From assembly GCF_037975245.1 (NCBI RefSeq), contig NC_092573.1, positions 17,740,265 to 17,804,264 on the forward strand: 64,000 nucleotides of DNA. Direction: 5' to 3'. Positions 46,201 through 57,498 of this stretch are shown here, piece after piece (position 1 is the stretch's first letter; the number at the start of each line of letters is the position of its first letter). The translations under genes were made by a program, and so were the position numbers. The notes beneath the pieces were generated by a model that saw only the letters and a list, made by a program, of their open reading frames with translations, made no database searches and was not told the DNA's origin. The DNA comes from Apostichopus japonicus. Lineage: Eukaryota; Echinodermata; Holothuroidea; Aspidochirotida; Stichopodidae.

Positions 46201-49200
46201 ATAGAACTTAGCGTATGGGCATCCGTAGAATAGAATCAAAACAACTCACGAACAAACGTCCAAATGCTTCATTGTGTCGCTTCGCTGCATGCACCTTCGC
46301 TACATACATGGTGTGCAAAAAGATGTACTCTTTGTACATACAGCGTTGCTATTGGAACGAACAATATCACTGAATCATCGGTATTATATATTTGCTTCCG
46401 TTGTTGAAGTTTTCCGTCGTATTCGCAATTGTCGAGATTCAGTGACACATAAAAACTTCAGGTTTGGATGTAGTTACGTTGGGGGGAATGGCTGGGTGCC
46501 GTTTACGAAAATTAACTGTCGCCACGTTAAATTTTTATCAATGACCACTCTCAATGCGAATTATTCATTTGCGTAGATTGTTCACAAACTTCATGGAGCT
46601 TTTACAAGCATACAGAGGAAAACATAATCTAAAATCTAAAATAACCATTTACTTGAGGAAACGCTTTGAGCTTACGAAGTACGTAATGTGTTGTAAAGGC
46701 ATTCATAAATATGTTGTGTGCATATATTAATTTAACCAATTAAAAAAAATATTAACCGTCGATATCACGACGGCTTGGTTATGCGCAGGCAATCCCAGTG
46801 CAAGTAGACTACTAACAATAAGTGTCAGTGTCAGAATTCCAATACACTTTTAAGGTGGACAAACATCTCCTAAGTTATATCTTAAGGCATTTCCTACATA
46901 CCAGCAGTAATAATTCGCAAAACATACAACAATTTAAGGAGTTTTGAGACAAGTTTGCTGTTATTGCTGCTAGAATGTTTTGCAAAGATTTTAACTTAAC
47001 ACCGGTTGCGAGTGGAAGATAGATGCTCTTTCAACCTTAGATTTTCATTGCATAAAGATCGCTTTCATTTAGGCAGTGTAATGGAGTAATAGTTTTCGCG
47101 CACCAATCTGCGGCTAAAAGACAAGGTAAATAATTGGGAAAATGTACGAAGTCGCCCTAATGGACTGAGTAGCGGTTCAAAGTAGCAGTGAGGCACTGTA
47201 TAGGCTTAGGACTCGCGCACACCTAACTACTGTATAGTACATGTCTAGTACTTGACGAGCCCTAATGTAACAGAAGCTAAGCTATATTCGTAGGTATTTT
47301 GCAGATGTTTTATTTTTAATTGTTTGAGACACTACAATAGGCCTAGCTGCTTATTTATGATTCTGCGACATGTTTTGCTTTGTTAACTCTTACTTTTGGT
47401 GGCAAAAGTTTAAATTTCATACTGCACAGAAACATTATTTTCCAATGTGCAATTACGTAGCACCATGTATCTGCCTTAGTGCCTAACCTTTGTCCACAGA
47501 AAGGATTGATGTCGTAGATCTGTACTATGGAGACTTAAACAGCAATCATACTGCCGAGTGAATTTTGCATTTTCGCGATTATATTTTTAGTCACGGTCCC
47601 CAAATAGCGAGTACATTAAACATTTGTTTGTTGAGGCCTGAAAAGAAGCCTGTTGTCTTTGATAGAGATCGATCGTTATGCTGACTACAAGTAAAGGGTC
47701 GACCTCAGTTAGCAGCTGCCAATGTGAATATTGTTTGTCATATCTCAAGTATGAAGTATGTTGTTCATCATGGCTATACGCTACAACCTAGTGTGTCACA
47801 TTCATGTTAGAGTATTCATGTAGCATCATCGAAACCACACTGCAGTTTTGCTGTCTAGTGTAAGAGTGGATTCCTTCATTTTATGAGTCTCTTGTTTGAT
47901 GCTGACTATTTCATTACTGTTTTAATATTTGAATTTATCGCGGTATCAATTTTATCAAAAGTACTGAGTTAACCGGATTATCAAGGGAAGCAATTAATCG
48001 GAATAGGAAGGGATGGTACAAAAGTGAGTACCCTGGCCCTGTACCACCATCCATAGTTAGTCTAAAAGGAACATTAAAACGCTACTTAAATGTGTTCTAC
48101 TGGTATACGCTTCTGTTAACGGTGAACCAGAACATTCGAATGTCGACCACCAACATGTATATAGGCCTCCATCAGTCGAAACATAATCCCCTTGTGACCA
48201 ATGGCTCGAGTTGAATGACCGATTAAAATACATCTTAAACGATAAACTTAGAACTTTGATGAATTAAATTGTTGCCCATAGCAACCAAAAATTGCCCATT
48301 AGATAAAAACATGATAGTACTTAAAAATAAAACAAAAAAAAGACCCTCATTTTAGCTTAAGTGAGGATTCGAATCTGATTGTGTCCGTTTCGTGTTTTTC
48401 CAATTAGGATCTTGTTTCTGTTAAAGAAGAATGAGGTCATGGAGGGACTTTATTAAAAGCTTTTTTCTGACTAGTGTAATTTCTGTCCCTTCTAGGGATA
48501 TTTAGTGTACAAGGTGGTTATGCGAAATCCTTTCTGTTCATTAAATCAATAGAAGAAACAATTAAATATCACATTTAATGGCCTCTTCATTCTGATTGTT
48601 AAAATTACCCAAATGATAAACCAGAGGGAAACCCCTCCCAGCAATTACTTGCCTTAAATACATAATATTTATGTATTACATAATACATATGTATTATGTA
48701 ATACATATGTAGCGGATACTTACCTTAAATACATAATACATATGCAGCAGAAGAGTAGTTTGCAAGCAAATAACCCAGGCTGAAGTTAAAACTGCAGATG
48801 GAGAGCAGTCTCATCTATGTGATGAAAGGGGGGTGTAGGCGGTTTTACACTATCTAACGCAACGTAGTCGCCAAGAACCTGAAGTATTTTTAAGGGAGGG
48901 CCTGAGGAACATGAACTTATAGCATGCTCCTCATGGTGAAACATAATTGCACCTATTAGGTGAATTGAGTGTACTGTTAATAGTAGGAGAGACTAGCGTA
49001 GGTTCTTATGACCAACTAGACCGGTTTCCGCTCTCAAACTTTATAGGAGGAGCTTCATCAGTAGTAGCCTTTGAATATTTTATATTCGGCCTGGGCGTCT
49101 CGTTCTCAAAATGCATCTATTTTCTGTGCACGCGTTTTTATGGACTCATAGTGCAGCTATAAGAGCATCTAAAAGAGCTTCGTGTGAACCTTGAGAGTCA

Positions 49201-52200
49201 GCTGATTCTTCGTTAGTACGAAACCTTGAGTTGACAAGTAAATCTTTGAGATTTTGGGCCCTTTTGTAGGCTAGAATCGGTTCTTTTGGAAACAGTTTGG
49301 ATAATTCCGCGTGTTGCGAGATTAAGTGCCAATGTTTCAAAAGTGCTTTTTTCAAATGCGTGGTTTTGATATGGGGTGTATAGGTAAGCTTGAACACCAG
49401 TGGTGGTTCCTTTTGTTTAGGTTTGGTAGTGAGGTATTGCCCACGGTTTTCAAATTTTATGCCTTTCGTGGCTGAGGCAATTTCCTCTTTCTTATAGTTA
49501 CGGAGTAACAGTTTCTCTGTGAACGCTACCTCTACCTTTATCGAAGGGTTTGACAATAATAGAGCGGTCGTTTTTAATTGCATTTAGTGCAAAACGCTCC
49601 GCTTTGTGTGTGTTGCTATTGGCGTTTCGGATAGTAACACATTCTATTTCTGTTTGTGTTGCTTCCAAGTAGTCCTCTAGGTTTTTACTAAAAGTCATGT
49701 TAGATGACCATGTAGAGGGGTGACGGAATTTTGTAAACCCTTTTTGCTTTTTGTTTTGCATGATGAAGCGGATTCTCATTTTTCTTTTTAGGTCTTTCAA
49801 TGACTTGAGAAGATCACTTCGTTTATGTTTTTCTGGAGTTGCTTTGAACTTCAGACCTTTTCCCAGCGCAATAAACTCTATATTGGACATGTTTCTGTCT
49901 GATGTATTATGTATTTAAGGCAAGTAATTGCTGTGAGGGGTTTCCCTGCATTGCTATAATGAATCACTCAGACTATCAAGCCGAAATTGAAGGGCAATTA
50001 GCTAGTCACCACTACGAAAAGTTAGAAAGTGATATGACGTTTCAAACTAAAAGTTTAGTCCAGGAAACACTAATAGAAATGTTCTCTTCAAAAGAAATCG
50101 ATAAAAGCACCTTCGAGTACTTGTCACCATATAGCCACAAGATCCGCACACCGGTCATATATGTGCTACCAAAAATTCATAAAGCACCCTCGGCTAACTC
50201 AAAATTTGCCGGCAGACCGATAATAAGCGGAAACGGATCACCGACCGAAAAAATATCGGAATTTGTGCTTTCGGAATTTCTTGCTTCCTATTGTATTAAA
50301 ACAAAGCACCTATGTGAAAGACACAAATCACATTCTGCAAATTTTGGAAGCCACCCCGTATACCAAAAACAGTAGTACTTGCTACACTCGATGTCGTCGC
50401 CATGTATACCAATACTCCCCAAGAGGAGGCTTTAGATATATGTCAAGAAGTCTATGAAAAGGCGGAAAAAAGCGAATATGGAATAAATAAAATATCTTCC
50501 ATATCCATGCGCAAACTAATTGAACTTATCTTAACAAGAAACTGTTTCGAGTTCAATAACCAATTCTATCTACAAAAGATCGGTTGCGCTATGGGTAGCC
50601 AAGCCTCTCCGGAAATCTGCGATATCGTCATGCACAGACTTGAAAACCAGATTTTACCGACAGATAATAAAATCTTAAAATGGCTCCGCTATAGAGATGA
50701 CATTCTATTGCTCAACGACGGTACACATCAGGAACTTGAACAACTAGTAAACAGGTTGAATGAAATTTACCGCTTCTTAAAGTTTACTGTAGAAATATCA
50801 CACACCGAGGTAACATACCTAGATTTGAAAATCTTCAAAGGTCCAAGGTTCGAAACCAATGGGTTATTAGACACCAGAGTCTACACCAAACCCACGGAAA
50901 CCTTCCAATACCTCGACAGAAACACCCACTTGCCACTTTTAAAGGCTTCATTAAAGGGGAAGTCTTACGATACACACGTCTCTGTAACAATGAGACTGAT
51001 TTCTTACAGAAAAAGAACGCGTTCACAGAGAAACTGTTACTCCGTAACTATAAGAAAGAGGAATTTGCCTCAGCCACGAAAGGCATAAAATTTGAAAACC
51101 GTGGGCAATACCTCACTACCAAACCTAAACAAAAGGAACCACCACTGGTGTTCAAGCTTACCTATACATCCCATATCAAAACCACGCATTTGAAAAAAAA
51201 GCATGATGCTGATATCATTTTGTTTGGGGTGTGGGTGCACGGAGGCACCATATAAATATTCCCCTTCTTCAAACTGTTTTGTTTGATTTTTGGTATTGAT
51301 CCACTTGGTTCCCCCTTGGTTCCTTTTCCTCCACCCCTTCCCTTCCATGTTTCATAATTGTATTCTACTACATTTTCAAAACGTAATGCGGTCAAAATTA
51401 CTTTCAGCTATAATTTTTGTTATCTCATTTTGCCCTTAAGTTGACCTTCGATAATTTTCTCTTTGGATAAATTACAGATATATTTAGTTTGACAAAGATG
51501 TATATTAATTTTGCTTGCAACGCAAGTGTCTCCCTGCTGGGATATTCTTCAGCTCTGTGTTTATATGAACAAAGTAATATAGTAGACGGATATATAATTG
51601 ATAATAATTTATAGTGATCATCAACTTTAACAAGCAATGGTAATAAAAGTATACTTAAGAAACCAATCGATGAGGGTTTAATAATCTAACATTGCGCGCT
51701 TTTAAACCAGTGACACTTGATAATTATGAGTGAGTATAATACACTTTATATAATCACATGTCATTTACTCACTTCGTTATCGAATACAATACGAAATAAC
51801 GTAATGTTTTGTCACTATGCAATCCGTACACGTTTAATAACTACGTATATGTTATATTGTGTGTAAAATCTATAAAGCAATACGCTTAGTGTGTTTACTA
51901 CGGTCTGCATGTTATGTGTGGAGCTAACATTATCCTTGGTGGCCATATTGGGTAAAGGTACTGAAGTGGGAAGTTGGAAGTAAGCGGAGAGTAGGGAAGG
52001 GAGTATGTATGAGGAATGGCCACAACATTACATAGTGACTTTAGTTAATGATCGTCTCCATTCTGCTTCGATTTAAACTAATTTAAGTTGTCAATCGAAC
52101 GGCCACCTCCCTCCACATCCACCCACGCTTAATCGTCATCAGTGATGTAGGTTTTACTACAGGAAATGTTTAGGTGAAGCCTACCGCAGATAATCCGTAT

Positions 52201-55200
52201 AATTTTGTGGCTAACCATTTACCCCCCCCCCCCTCCCGCCGCTTTGTATCTGCGCCAGACGTCTGTCATTATTTTCCCTAGTAATCTGTATAATTGATGA
52301 CCTTACCGTAACGTAGTAATATTCATTCTCTTCTAAAGATGATAGTTGCGTTGAAATTTTTTCTCCCTGAAAAAGATATTTTATGTAGTCATTATATATT
52401 GTATATAGCAGTCTGAGAGTTATATGGTCACTAGGAATGGACTACAGTTCTGTTATCGTACGATTGCTTTGAAAACGTACCCACGTTCAGTTTCAACGAC
52501 CTAAAATCTATGCACATATTTGTTTTTGTTATCAATATACTTATCATATATGGCTTTATGACAAAGGAAATTAGGACTTAGTTGGCGCCAACTTTATTGA
52601 GCCTTAAATTGTTTTCATGTTTTGCCTGGTTTCCGGCCTATAGTCAATGCATAATACGGTATAGAAATGACGGGACACATTGAAAAGGTTTGTGGCAAAT
52701 GACAAATAAAGTCCTAACTGATTATGTACTGTAGCCTGCATGGAATAAAATACTGGCACGCTGCACCACAATGCAAGGTTGGATGTCCCGTGAAATTCCG
52801 CTGTAACTAACGTGTCAACAGCAATTTCCTTATGATTGTCTGCTAAATATATAGGCTGATATATCAGGTACACGGTACATCTATCTTGTCAAAATGAACA
52901 GACAATCTGTAAAGCTAACCATTGTCAAAATATTCACACGCATGGTACGACGGTGTAACGTTTGTTGAGGTGTTGGCAAGCTCTCGAAAGAACATATATT
53001 TTCTCATCATCTTTAACGATGAGAGAAGAAATATTTTAAAACTCGGGAGGCAGCATTTAGTTCTTTCAATGGACCGTGACCATCAAACGTAATTTTGCTA
53101 TTTACCTCTATGTAGTCCTCTGGTAAATAAACTAGTACTGATTTACCACTCATAGGTGGACCAAAAGCATTCGGGAAATCCCCGGGTGGTTCTGACGAGA
53201 CGTCCAGTTGTTCGTTATGGCCAATACTCTCTTCAGTAGCTGACGTCACTTTGAGTTCAAAGAAAAGCAGGTTTCCATTGACCTGTATCGGTGGTAACCA
53301 CGAAATAGCCACCGTGACTGAGGTATCATTGAGACAGATTGACTCGAGAAGCGGGTCAAGAGGAGCTCCAGAGTATTGGACGTCTATGGGAGGAGGGAGG
53401 AAATGATACGTTTGAAACTCATCTGACAGAACTTGACTAAAACAGATCGAATTAAGTCATCTCAAACGGGGAGTCAGGTCAGATTGAGTCGAGTAAGATT
53501 AAGTCACGTCGGACTTAGTCCGGTGATACTGTGTCAGGTCGTTTTTAGTCCAGTTCAACTAAGTTTGGTAAAGTTTACATAGTGTCATGTCAGGCTGATC
53601 CAGGTCAGGATAATCCATTTCAGATTAAATCTAGGTCAGATGCTGTCAGAAAGATATTGTGTGTCGAATCAACTGAAATCAGGTTAAATCGTGATTTCTT
53701 ATTTACCATGTCAAAGTGAGTCGTGTTAGACTGAGTCGGGTCATATTCCTTCAGGTTGGATTGAGTCAAGATGTATCGAATCAGGTCCAATTTGAGTTCG
53801 ATAAACCAGATGCATATCAGATTCAGGTGAAGTCATACTGAGTCAGGTCGAATTGATTCAGTACATACCGAGACAGGTCGATTTGAGTCAGGTCGAATTG
53901 ATTCAGGACAAACCGAGTCAGGTCATATTGAGTCAGTTCGAATTTATTCAGGACGTACTGAGTCAGGTCGAATTGATTCAGTGCATACCGAGGCAGGTCG
54001 ATTTGAGTCAGGTCGAATTGATTCAGGACAAACCGAGTCAGGTCATATTGAGTCAGTTCGAATTTATTCAGGACGTACTGAGTCAGGTCGAATTGATTCA
54101 GTGCATACCGAGGCAGGTCGATTTGAGTCAGGTCGAATTGATTCAGGAAAAACCGAGTCAGGTCATATTGAGTCAGTTCGAATTTATTCAGGACGTACTG
54201 AGTCAGGTCGAATTGATTCAGTACATACCGAAGCAGGTCATATTGAGGCAGGTCGAATTGATTCAGGACTTACCGAGGCAGGTCATATTGAGTAAGTTCG
54301 AATTGATTCAAGACATACCAAGTCAGGTCATATTGAGTCAGGTCGAATTGATCAGGAAATACTGAGTCAGGTCATATTGAGTCAGGTCGAATTGATTCAG
54401 GACATACCGAAGCAGGTCAAATTGAGTCAGTTCGAATTGATTCAGGACATACTCAGTCAGGTCGAAGTAAGTAAGTTAGAATTGATTCAGGACATACCGA
54501 GTCAGGTCATGTTGAGTCAGGTCGAATTGATTCAGGACATACCGAAGCAGGTCATATTGAGTCAGTTCGAATTGATTCAGTGCATACTGGGTCAGGTCAT
54601 ATTGAGTCAGTTCGAATTTATTCAGGACGTACTGAGTCAGGTCGAATTGATTCAGTACATACCGAAGCAGGTCATATTGAGGCAGGTCGAATTGATTCAG
54701 GACTTACCGAGGCAGGTCATATTGAGTAAGTTCGAATTGATTCAAGACATACCAAGTCAGGTCATATTGAGTCAGGTCGAATTGATCAGGAAATACTGAG
54801 TCAGGTCATATTGAGTCAGGTCGAATTGATTCAGGACATACCGAAGCAGGTCAAATTGAGTCAGTTCGAATTGATTCAGGACATACTCAGTCAGGTCGAA
54901 GTAAGTGAGTTAGAATTGATTCAGGACATACCGAGTCAGGTCATGTTGAGTCAGGTCGAATTGATTCAGGACATACCGAAGCAGGTCATATTGAGTCAGT
55001 TCGAATTGATTCAGTGCATACTGGGTCAGGTCGAACAGAGTCAGGTCGAATTGATTCAGGACATACTGATTTAGGTCATATTAAGTCAGGTGGGATTGAT
55101 TCAGGAAATACTGAGTCAGGTCATATTGAGTCAGGTCGGATTGATTCAGGACATACTGATTTAGGTCATATTAAGTCAGGTGGGATTGATTCAGGACATA

Positions 55201-57498
55201 CCGAGTCAGGTCATGTTGAGTCAGGTCGAATTGATTCAGGACATACCGAGTCAGGTCATATTGAGTCAGGTCGAATTTATTAAGGACGTACTGAGTCAGG
55301 TCATATTGAGTCAGGTCGAATTGATTCAGGACATACTAAGTCAGGTCGAATTGAGTCAGTTCGAATTGATTCAGGACATACCGAGTCAGGTCATGTTGCG
55401 TCAGTTCGAATTGATACAAGACATACCGAGTTAGGTCATATTGAGTCAGTTCGAATTGACTCAGGACATACTGAGTCAGGTCATGTTGAGTCAGTTCGAA
55501 TTGATTCAGGACATACCGTGTCAGGTCGAATTGAGTCAGGTCGAATTGATTCAGGACATAATCAGTCAGGTAATGTTGAGTCAGGTCGAATTGATTCAGG
55601 ACATACCGAGTCAGGTCATACTGAGTCAGGTCGAATTGATTCAGGACATACCGAGTCAGGTCATATTGAGTCAGTTCGAATTGATTCAGGACATACTGAG
55701 TCAGGCCATATTGAGGCAGGTCGAATTGAGTCAGTTCGAATTGACTCAGGACATACTGAGTCAGGTCATATTGAGGCAGGTCGATCGATTCAGGTCATAC
55801 CGAGTCAGGTCATGTTGAGTCAGGTAAAAGTAAGTCGGGGCATATTGTGTGAAGTGAGACTGTGAGTCAGGTCAGATTAAAGTTGTAGTCGGATTTACCT
55901 ATAGGATATACTTATTCAGAAACACTTAGCAAGGTTTAACTAGTTCGACCTTAAAGTGAGTCAGGTAATCTGTTTAGACAATATCGTATCTCGAGTCATC
56001 TCAACAATCTGAACCCAATTAAAACCAAACTAAAACCAAACTTAACACAACTAAACACACTCCCTAACCGAACCAGACCCCTCCCCACCCCAACCCCATT
56101 ATAGCAATTAAGCCCTTACACGTAAACAAGGGGTAAGGGTGGGGGGGGAGGTGTAACAGTTGATGTAATCTTACCTACGGTTGAACAATAGTACGGGTCC
56201 CCAGTGGCTTGGTAGCAGTCTGAAATACAAGGAAGATGGTCATATCAAGAAGAATTAGTTTCCGACGCTCTGAGAAATCATAAAATTGTTCAATAGAATT
56301 GTTAAACTTTTCATGAGCATATTAGAAACGGGGCCAGGGTTAGGGTTAGGGGTTGGGAGTTAGGGGTTAGGGGTTAAGGGTTAGGGTTAGGGGTGAGGGT
56401 TAGGGTTAGGGTTATCCTAACCCTAACCCTGTAATCCTGGAATCTCTACCAGAAATTGCTTTCTTTCTTTATAGTGATTGACTTAATTCTGTTAATGTCG
56501 ATGTTGCAGAAATAACATAACTTGATTATCCCTGCAGGAAGGGTAGATAAGGAATGCCGATGATGGCAGGAATTAGAAATATGCAGCATAAGTATTTGTC
56601 CCTGTTCTTCCTTTGATTTTACGTTTCTTTTTAATGATCAGATTCGTCAGCAAGAACGCGAAACATCAGTAATAATGCAGTCAGAAAGTTACCTTGTCCC
56701 TTTAGTCGCCGATGGCAAAAGTCAACATATTAAGTTAGACATTTAAATATGTAAATGTAGACCTAGAATATAAATATGATTGGTTTTCTATTTCATTTTA
56801 CATTCTTACCTGGTGTTTGGAAGGCCATAGTGGTCGGCGTAAGCGATTTCCTTAAGGTGTCTTTACTATAGGTGTAAAGCTGTACAAAGAAAGAATAAAT
56901 GGGAAAAAGAGAAACTATTTTTTAAGTAAATGTAGTAATTATCGGATGTTCCCATTATGTAAATATAATTGTTTAAAAGTAGCGGATATGTTTGCCTACA
57001 AAGAAAAAAAAAATCTAATCAAGTTATGATGGGTTCGGTACAAGTTAGATTGAAAGAACACTTCAAACTAGAAAACATCGTTGATTAAATTTGAAGAACA
57101 CAATGGGGCTTAAACCGGCAAGAATTTACGAACTTACTTTTAATCGAGATGGCGTTTTGAGGTCTCCCAACTGTAAAATACTGAAACGTTCAATGACTAA
57201 TTTGTAAAGCATCTTAAAGTAAGATGTACAGGCGAGAGGTGTGGACGGGGTTGTGGTGGGGGGGGGGGAACCAGGGTGGGGCAAACAGCATAACATGTAT
57301 ACACCGTTCTACGACGTTAACGGTACATTATTTGACTATTCGTATATAATCTATTTTATTGGCTTTATGTGATTTGTAATCGTCGATGTTTCTTCATCTC
57401 TCGTCCTTGTTAATATAGCATATATAACATCTTAAAATAAACTTACTTCCACAGCTGTCCCATTATTGCACATTTCAGTGTAGATGAAGATAAAAACA
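42647..57498 (-). CDS. Single-pass receptor-like protein with FnIII-type ectodomain, 5' end not found
   Basis: Exons in order: 57447-57498, 57138-57170, 56810-56879, 56175-56219, 53106-53383, 43634-43760, 42647-43116. All have GT donors and AG acceptors, and all phases agree (entry phase 2, then 0, 0, 1, 1, 0, 1). The lengths sum to 1075 bases, so with two bases from an upstream exon they give 358 residues and a stop. The ectodomain starts VFIFIYTEMCNNGTAVE and has Cys pairs (DCYQATGDPYYCSTV). The large exon has an FnIII-like run SVTVAISWLPPIQVNG ... FFELKV ... LVYLPEDYIE. Next come a 43-634 exon segment ending NTTS, a Thr/Ser/Lys stalk with NIT and NVT sites, a membrane helix PIGILIVVMATLVVTILVIT (about 42787-42847) and a 39-residue tail without a kinase or obvious motif. 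The join 53106 to 43760 spans 9.3 kb and is the least certain. The family is unknown to me. Confidence 0.6.
43170..43212. repeat. (ACAG)n microsatellite next to last-exon acceptor
   Basis: About ten CAGA units. On the minus strand they form a TCTG/CTGT pyrimidine-rich run 55-95 bases before the acceptor at 43116, where length variation could influence splicing. Confidence 0.85.
43761..45063. other. Intronic DNA of the receptor-like gene, unassigned
   Basis: G-runs occur at 44270-44300 and 44828-44840. A minus-strand open stretch at 44192-44407 has exon-like composition at its start but a poor donor, and joining it would not be needed for frame; not called. Confidence 0.4.
45064..45320 (+). 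mobile_element. tRNA-derived SINE, copy 2
   Basis: A box TAGCCTAGTGG (45082-45092) and a perfect B box GGTTCGATTCC (45126-45136), 33 bases apart, form an internal RNA polymerase III promoter. The body is shared with 25381-25640. The tail is an (ATAC)n run at 45300-45320. The tRNA part is too diverged in its stems to be a functional tRNA gene. It lies in an intron of the receptor-like gene, on the opposite strand. Confidence 0.9.
45441..45737 (+). mobile_element. LINE 3' end (RT C-terminus and 3' UTR)
   Basis: The frame 45441-45596 reads QFRPDNFGARSFAYFAPDLL, then NDIRTAPSLTVCKSFLKTQL, then FRKHF, and ends in TAA. FxxxAPxLWNxLPxxIRxAxSLxxFKxxLKTxLF is the standard C-terminus of CR1/L2-type and related LINE proteins. 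The 3' UTR (45597-45737) matches 1-85 of the window, inverted, and ends in a GT-rich tail. Everything upstream of residue RSFAYFAP is missing. Confidence 0.8.
45745..46130. repeat. Degenerate long tandem repeat
   Basis: CTTGTAAACACGATATCTYAAGAAGGGAA occurs at 45747 and 45963, about 216 bp apart. GTGGAGGTC…GTCA(C/T)TTGG…GTCA blocks recur at about 45840, 45917 and 46060. Two to three diverged units. Confidence 0.6.
46131..48989. other. Intronic/intergenic DNA, unassigned
   Basis: Nothing recognisable apart from a palindromic ATACATATGTATTATGTAATACATATGTA cluster at 48660-48720. Confidence 0.5.
49012..49066 (-). ncRNA. Hammerhead-ribozyme-like motif at the end of a Penelope-like element
   Basis: On the minus strand: CTACTA, the exact core CTGATGA (49055-49061), a stem II of AGCTC…GAGCG with a long loop, GAAA, CCGG, then TC and TAGT. 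Stem I is ACTA/TAGT (4 bp). Helix III is the loopless ACC/GGT (3 bp), and the cleavage triplet is GTC. Type I hammerheads with tiny helix III are known from Penelope-like element ends, and this one lies directly after the element's coding end. The stem II closing pair is A-G rather than G-C, so activity is doubtful. Confidence 0.5.
49146..49890 (-). pseudogene. Penelope-like element: N-terminus fused to C-terminal part, RT missing
   Basis: The minus strand starts MSNIEFIALGKGLKFKATPE, a typical Penelope-like N-terminus, and runs to NDRSIIVKPFDKGRG at about 49530. There, with a frame change, it jumps to AFTEKLLLRNYKKEEIASAT and on to LLKHWHLISQHAELSKLFPK and AYKRAQNLKDLLV, the segment that follows the RT thumb in these elements. 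The whole RT core is deleted. The GIY-YIG endonuclease is absent: the frame stops at 49146, and the hammerhead-like end follows. It lies in an intron of the receptor-like gene, in the same orientation as that gene. Confidence 0.85.
49930..51201 (+). pseudogene. Penelope-like element: reverse transcriptase core, inverted relative to neighbour
   Basis: The plus strand begins at about IAIMNHSDYQAEIEGQLAS, exactly the segment missing from 49146-49890. Motifs in order: VIYVLPKIHKAP and GRPIISGNGSPTEK (50150-50260), LATLDVVAMYTNTP (motif A Asp, about 50378-50420), GCAMGSQASPEICDIVM (about 50584-50634), YRDDILLL (the YxDD catalytic motif, about 50690-50713) and FTVEISHTEVTYLDLKI. Two frameshifts, near 50300 and 50370, break it. 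After 51019 it repeats about 180 bp of the neighbour's C-terminal segment (49347-49527), inverted and nearly identical, and ends abruptly near 51201. It is therefore a defective copy. Confidence 0.87.
51527..51552 (-). other. Degenerate hammerhead-like remnant of another Penelope-type end
   Basis: The minus strand reads CTGAAGA, a small TCCC-agca-GGGA stem, then GACAC where GAAAC would be expected. It has a different sequence from 49012-49066, so it may belong to another subfamily. Confidence 0.35.
51553..53105. other. Intronic DNA, unassigned
   Basis: A poly-C tract lies at about 52222-52236. No feature was recognised. The minus-strand frame of the FnIII-like exon stays open to 53013, but the GAG|GTAAAT donor at 53106 is preferred because it keeps phase with 43760. 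Confidence 0.45.
53450..55870. repeat. 15-bp based hierarchical tandem array (15/45/120/434 bp)
   Basis: The basic unit is a 15-mer, GAKTCAGGWCRWWYY. Three variants make a 45-bp unit: GAGTCAGGTCATATT, GAGTCAGGTCGAATT and GATTCAGGACATACC. Around 53869-54235 units of 120 bp repeat; 54221-54650 and 54655-55020 repeat at 434 bp. The edges (53450-53850) are diverged GTCAGGTC-type units. Because 15 is divisible by three, long open stretches appear in several frames (QVELIQDIPSQVILS), but no start context or homology supports coding. TGAGTCA occurs dozens of times. It lies in an intron of the receptor-like gene. Confidence 0.95.
56337..56431. repeat. Interstitial telomere-like tract with strand switch
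   Basis: GGGTTA/GGGGTTA units (about 12) run to 56413, then switch directly to CCTAACCCTAACCCTG, giving a head-to-head inverted end. It is imperfect, with TTAGGGG and TTGGGAG variants. Intron of the receptor-like gene. Confidence 0.9.
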
